A stretch of DNA of 64,000 nt from Aminobacter sp. AP02 (GTDB lineage Bacteria > Pseudomonadota > Alphaproteobacteria > Rhizobiales > Rhizobiaceae), in contig NZ_QGGX01000021.1 of assembly GCF_003148805.1 (NCBI RefSeq), positions 16,431-80,430 of the forward strand. Direction: 5' to 3'. Below the pieces are notes generated by a model. That model saw nothing but the letters and a program-made list of their open reading frames with translations. It was not told the DNA's origin and did no database searches. Numbering within the stretch: the first letter of the stretch is position 1; each line of letters begins with the position of its first letter. Positions 62,533 to 64,000 of this stretch are shown here, piece after piece. Both the position numbers and the translations under genes were made by a program.

Positions 62533-63489
62533 GTGGCGCTGCCTGAAATCCTCAAGAAGAATTTGCGCGTGCCTGTGGTCGGCGCACCGCTGTTCATCAT
62601 CTCGCATCCGCCGCTGGTGCTGGCGCAGTGCAAGGCTGGTGTCGTCGGCTCGTTCCCGGCGCTGAACGCACGACCCGAGGCCCAGCTCGACGAGTGGCTG
62701 GCCATGGTCACCGAGGACCTCGCCGCCCATGACGCAGCCAATCCGGATCGCCCCGCGGCCCCCTTCGCCGTCAACCAGATCGTCCACAAGTCGAACAAGC
62801 GGCTTGAGCACGACCTGCGCCTGTGCGTGAAATACCGCGTTCCGATCGTCATCTCCTCGCTCGGCGCCGTCGAAGAGGTCAACCAGGCCGTCCATTCCTA
62901 TGGCGGCATCGTTTTGCACGACATCATCCACGACCGCCACGCCCGCAAGGCGATCAAGATGGGCGCCGACGGCCTGATCGCAGTCGCTGCCGGCGCCGGC
63001 GGCCATGCCGGCACTCTGTCGCCTTTCGCGCTGATCCAGGAAATCCGCCAGTGGTTCGACGGCCCGCTGCTCTTGTCGGGTGCCATCGCCAATGGCGGTG
63101 CGGTGCTGGCTGCGCAGGCCATGGGTGCCGACCTCGCCTATATCGGCTCGCCCTTCATCGCCACCGAAGAGGCCCGCGCGGCTGATGCCTACAAGCAGAT
63201 GATCGTCGAATCCAAGGCGGCCGACATCGTCTATTCCAACCTGTTCACCGGCATCCACGGCAACTACCTCAAGGGCTCGGTACGCGCCGCCGGCATGGAC
63301 CCCGACAACCTGGCCGTCTCCGACCCGACGCAGATGGATTTCGAGGGCGACAACAAATACAAGGCCTGGAAGGACATCTGGGGCTGCGGCCAGGGCATCG
63401 GCGCCGTCGACAAGGTCGTACCGGTCGCCGAACTGGTCGAGCGACTGGCCAATGAATACGCCGCAGCCAAGGCGCGCATCGCCGGCTGA
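62533..63489 (+). CDS. Nitronate monooxygenase (2-nitropropane dioxygenase family)
   Basis: The 318-residue FMN TIM-barrel enzyme begins MALPEILKKNLRVPVVGAPLFIISHPPLVLAQCKAGVVGSFPAL and carries the family FMN-loop motif ADGLIAVAAGAGGHAGTLSPFALI and LLSGAIANGGAVLAAQAMGADLAYIGSPFIATEE. Members oxidise alkyl nitronates such as propionate 3-nitronate; some relatives act on other flavin substrates. The start is GTG with GGGAG upstream. A palindrome shared with the beta-oxidation operon lies directly before it. Confidence 0.88.
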   Translation: MALPEILKKNLRVPVVGAPLFIISHPPLVLAQCKAGVVGSFPALNARPEAQLDEWLAMVTEDLAAHDAANPDRPAAPFAVNQIVHKSNKRLEHDLRLCVKYRVPIVISSLGAVEEVNQAVHSYGGIVLHDIIHDRHARKAIKMGADGLIAVAAGAGGHAGTLSPFALIQEIRQWFDGPLLLSGAIANGGAVLAAQAMGADLAYIGSPFIATEEARAADAYKQMIVESKAADIVYSNLFTGIHGNYLKGSVRAAGMDPDNLAVSDPTQMDFEGDNKYKAWKDIWGCGQGIGAVDKVVPVAELVERLANEYAAAKARIAG

Positions 63490-63651
63490 TCGCCAAGGGC
63501 CGCACACGGCGCAACCTCAGCGCCCTTACGCAGCGACAGGCGGCGACTTCTTCGCCACTTGTCAAAACCCTTCAAAGGCCGCTTGAAATCCAAGCGCAAT
63601 GAAGTTATCAGGCACTCACTGTCTCGCGCCTTCGTGTCGCGAAGCCTGGAA

Positions 63652-63727
63652 GCCGCTTTAGCTCAGTTGGTAGAGCACATCATTCGTAATGATGGGGTCG
63701 CGTGTTCGAGTCACGCAAGCGGCACCA
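63652..63727 (+). tRNA. tRNA-Thr (anticodon CGT)
   Basis: Acceptor GCCGCTT pairs with AAGCGGC, the D arm is GCTC-AGTTGGTA-GAGC, the anticodon stem CATCA/TGATG encloses TTCGTAA (anticodon CGT), and the T arm is GCGTG-TTCGAGT-CACGC. The 3' CCA is encoded at 63725-63727. Confidence 0.95.
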
Positions 63728-64000
63728 CTTCTCCTTCCACATGTCAGTCTGGCAATCGTCATCGGCTTGCTTCCAGTTCGCTGGAGCCAAAGGCGTTCCC
63801 CTGCCTTGTCGGTCGCAGCTCGACTGATCGAAACACGTCGACAATGACTGCGCACTGCAATCGCACTTGCGCCATTGGATCCCAGGCAAGCGTATCGGAC
63901 CACCAGATCGTGTCCCGCTAAGTGGTGTAGCTTGCGGCATTGGTCGCCGAGCTCTCCGGCATTGGCCGGGCTGATCAGCGCGCCACGGCTGGCAGGCTGA
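63728..64000. other. Region after tRNA-Thr to the window end, no supported gene
   Basis: Open frames on the minus strand run to the window edge, but their 3' ends read into the tRNA gene, they lack a ribosome site and I recognise no product. The DNA immediately 3' of a tRNA gene is a common integration point, but no integrase or direct repeat of the tRNA end is visible in the 273 bases present. Confidence 0.4.

Noticed and set aside
63658..63940. Minus-strand frames running from the window end into the tRNA-Thr gene
   Set aside because: Their C-termini would be encoded by the complement of the tRNA, and no family or ribosome site is seen.

Overview
The window is typical chromosome of an alphaproteobacterium of the order Rhizobiales, most like Mesorhizobium/Aminobacter (Phyllobacteriaceae). 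The evidence is high G+C, a gcrA cell-cycle regulator, 5-aminolevulinate synthase (C4 haem pathway), a class I lysyl-tRNA synthetase, a double-length dCTP deaminase, a PodJ-type polarity protein, a SAM-II riboswitch before metZ, and rhizobial intergenic mosaic palindromes. I see no phage, plasmid, CRISPR array or intact insertion sequence. The interest lies in regulatory sites and in a few rearranged loci.

Layout. 0-6.4 kb: end of an amino-acid ABC permease, dadA, galE, hemA (divergent from galE, with a perfect FNR/FixK box between them), an aminotransferase and mscL. 6.4-10.6 kb: a CrbS/MxtR-like transporter-sensor hybrid kinase facing its likely LuxR-type partner. 10.7-16.5 kb: small envelope and DUF proteins, pyrD, a MATE exporter, an HDAC-like deacetylase and a UDP-glucuronate decarboxylase. 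16.5-22.4 kb: glycosyltransferase, tRNA-Gly(CCC), a periplasmic binding protein, dcd, SAM-II riboswitch plus metZ, and apaG. 22.4-26.5 kb: the argD-argF-hslO run, divergent from gcrA, whose promoter region holds a cluster of GANTC sites.

26.5-33.9 kb: corA, then phoU and phoR on the same strand with an SdpR/SdpI pair where pstSCAB usually lies, then divergent ppk2 and a large membrane glycosyltransferase. 34-38.9 kb: an orphan binding protein, a TerB-like protein, lysK, a nuclease-like protein and an S24-type repressor. 39-47.4 kb: a beta-oxidation operon (two acyl-CoA dehydrogenases, thiolase, multifunctional FadJ-like protein, thioesterase) with a MerR regulator next to it. The operon is interrupted by a frameshifted DUF559 gene bracketed by inverted repeats. 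A long palindromic operator before the operon has a near-copy before a nitronate monooxygenase 15.7 kb away (62.5 kb), which suggests one regulon.

47.8-53.9 kb: podJ, a TauE/SafE permease coupled to a TIGR02186 protein, and an ICMT-like methyltransferase. 54-61.2 kb: the four 'ligase-associated' DNA repair genes, arranged as two diverging pairs (pdeM plus Lhr-like helicase; MBL exonuclease plus ATP-dependent ligase) around a small coiled-coil protein and a TPR-methyltransferase. 61.2-64 kb: a membrane protein of unknown function, the nitronate monooxygenase, tRNA-Thr(CGT), and a final stretch in which I see no gene.

All calls come from reading sequence and translations; no database search was run.
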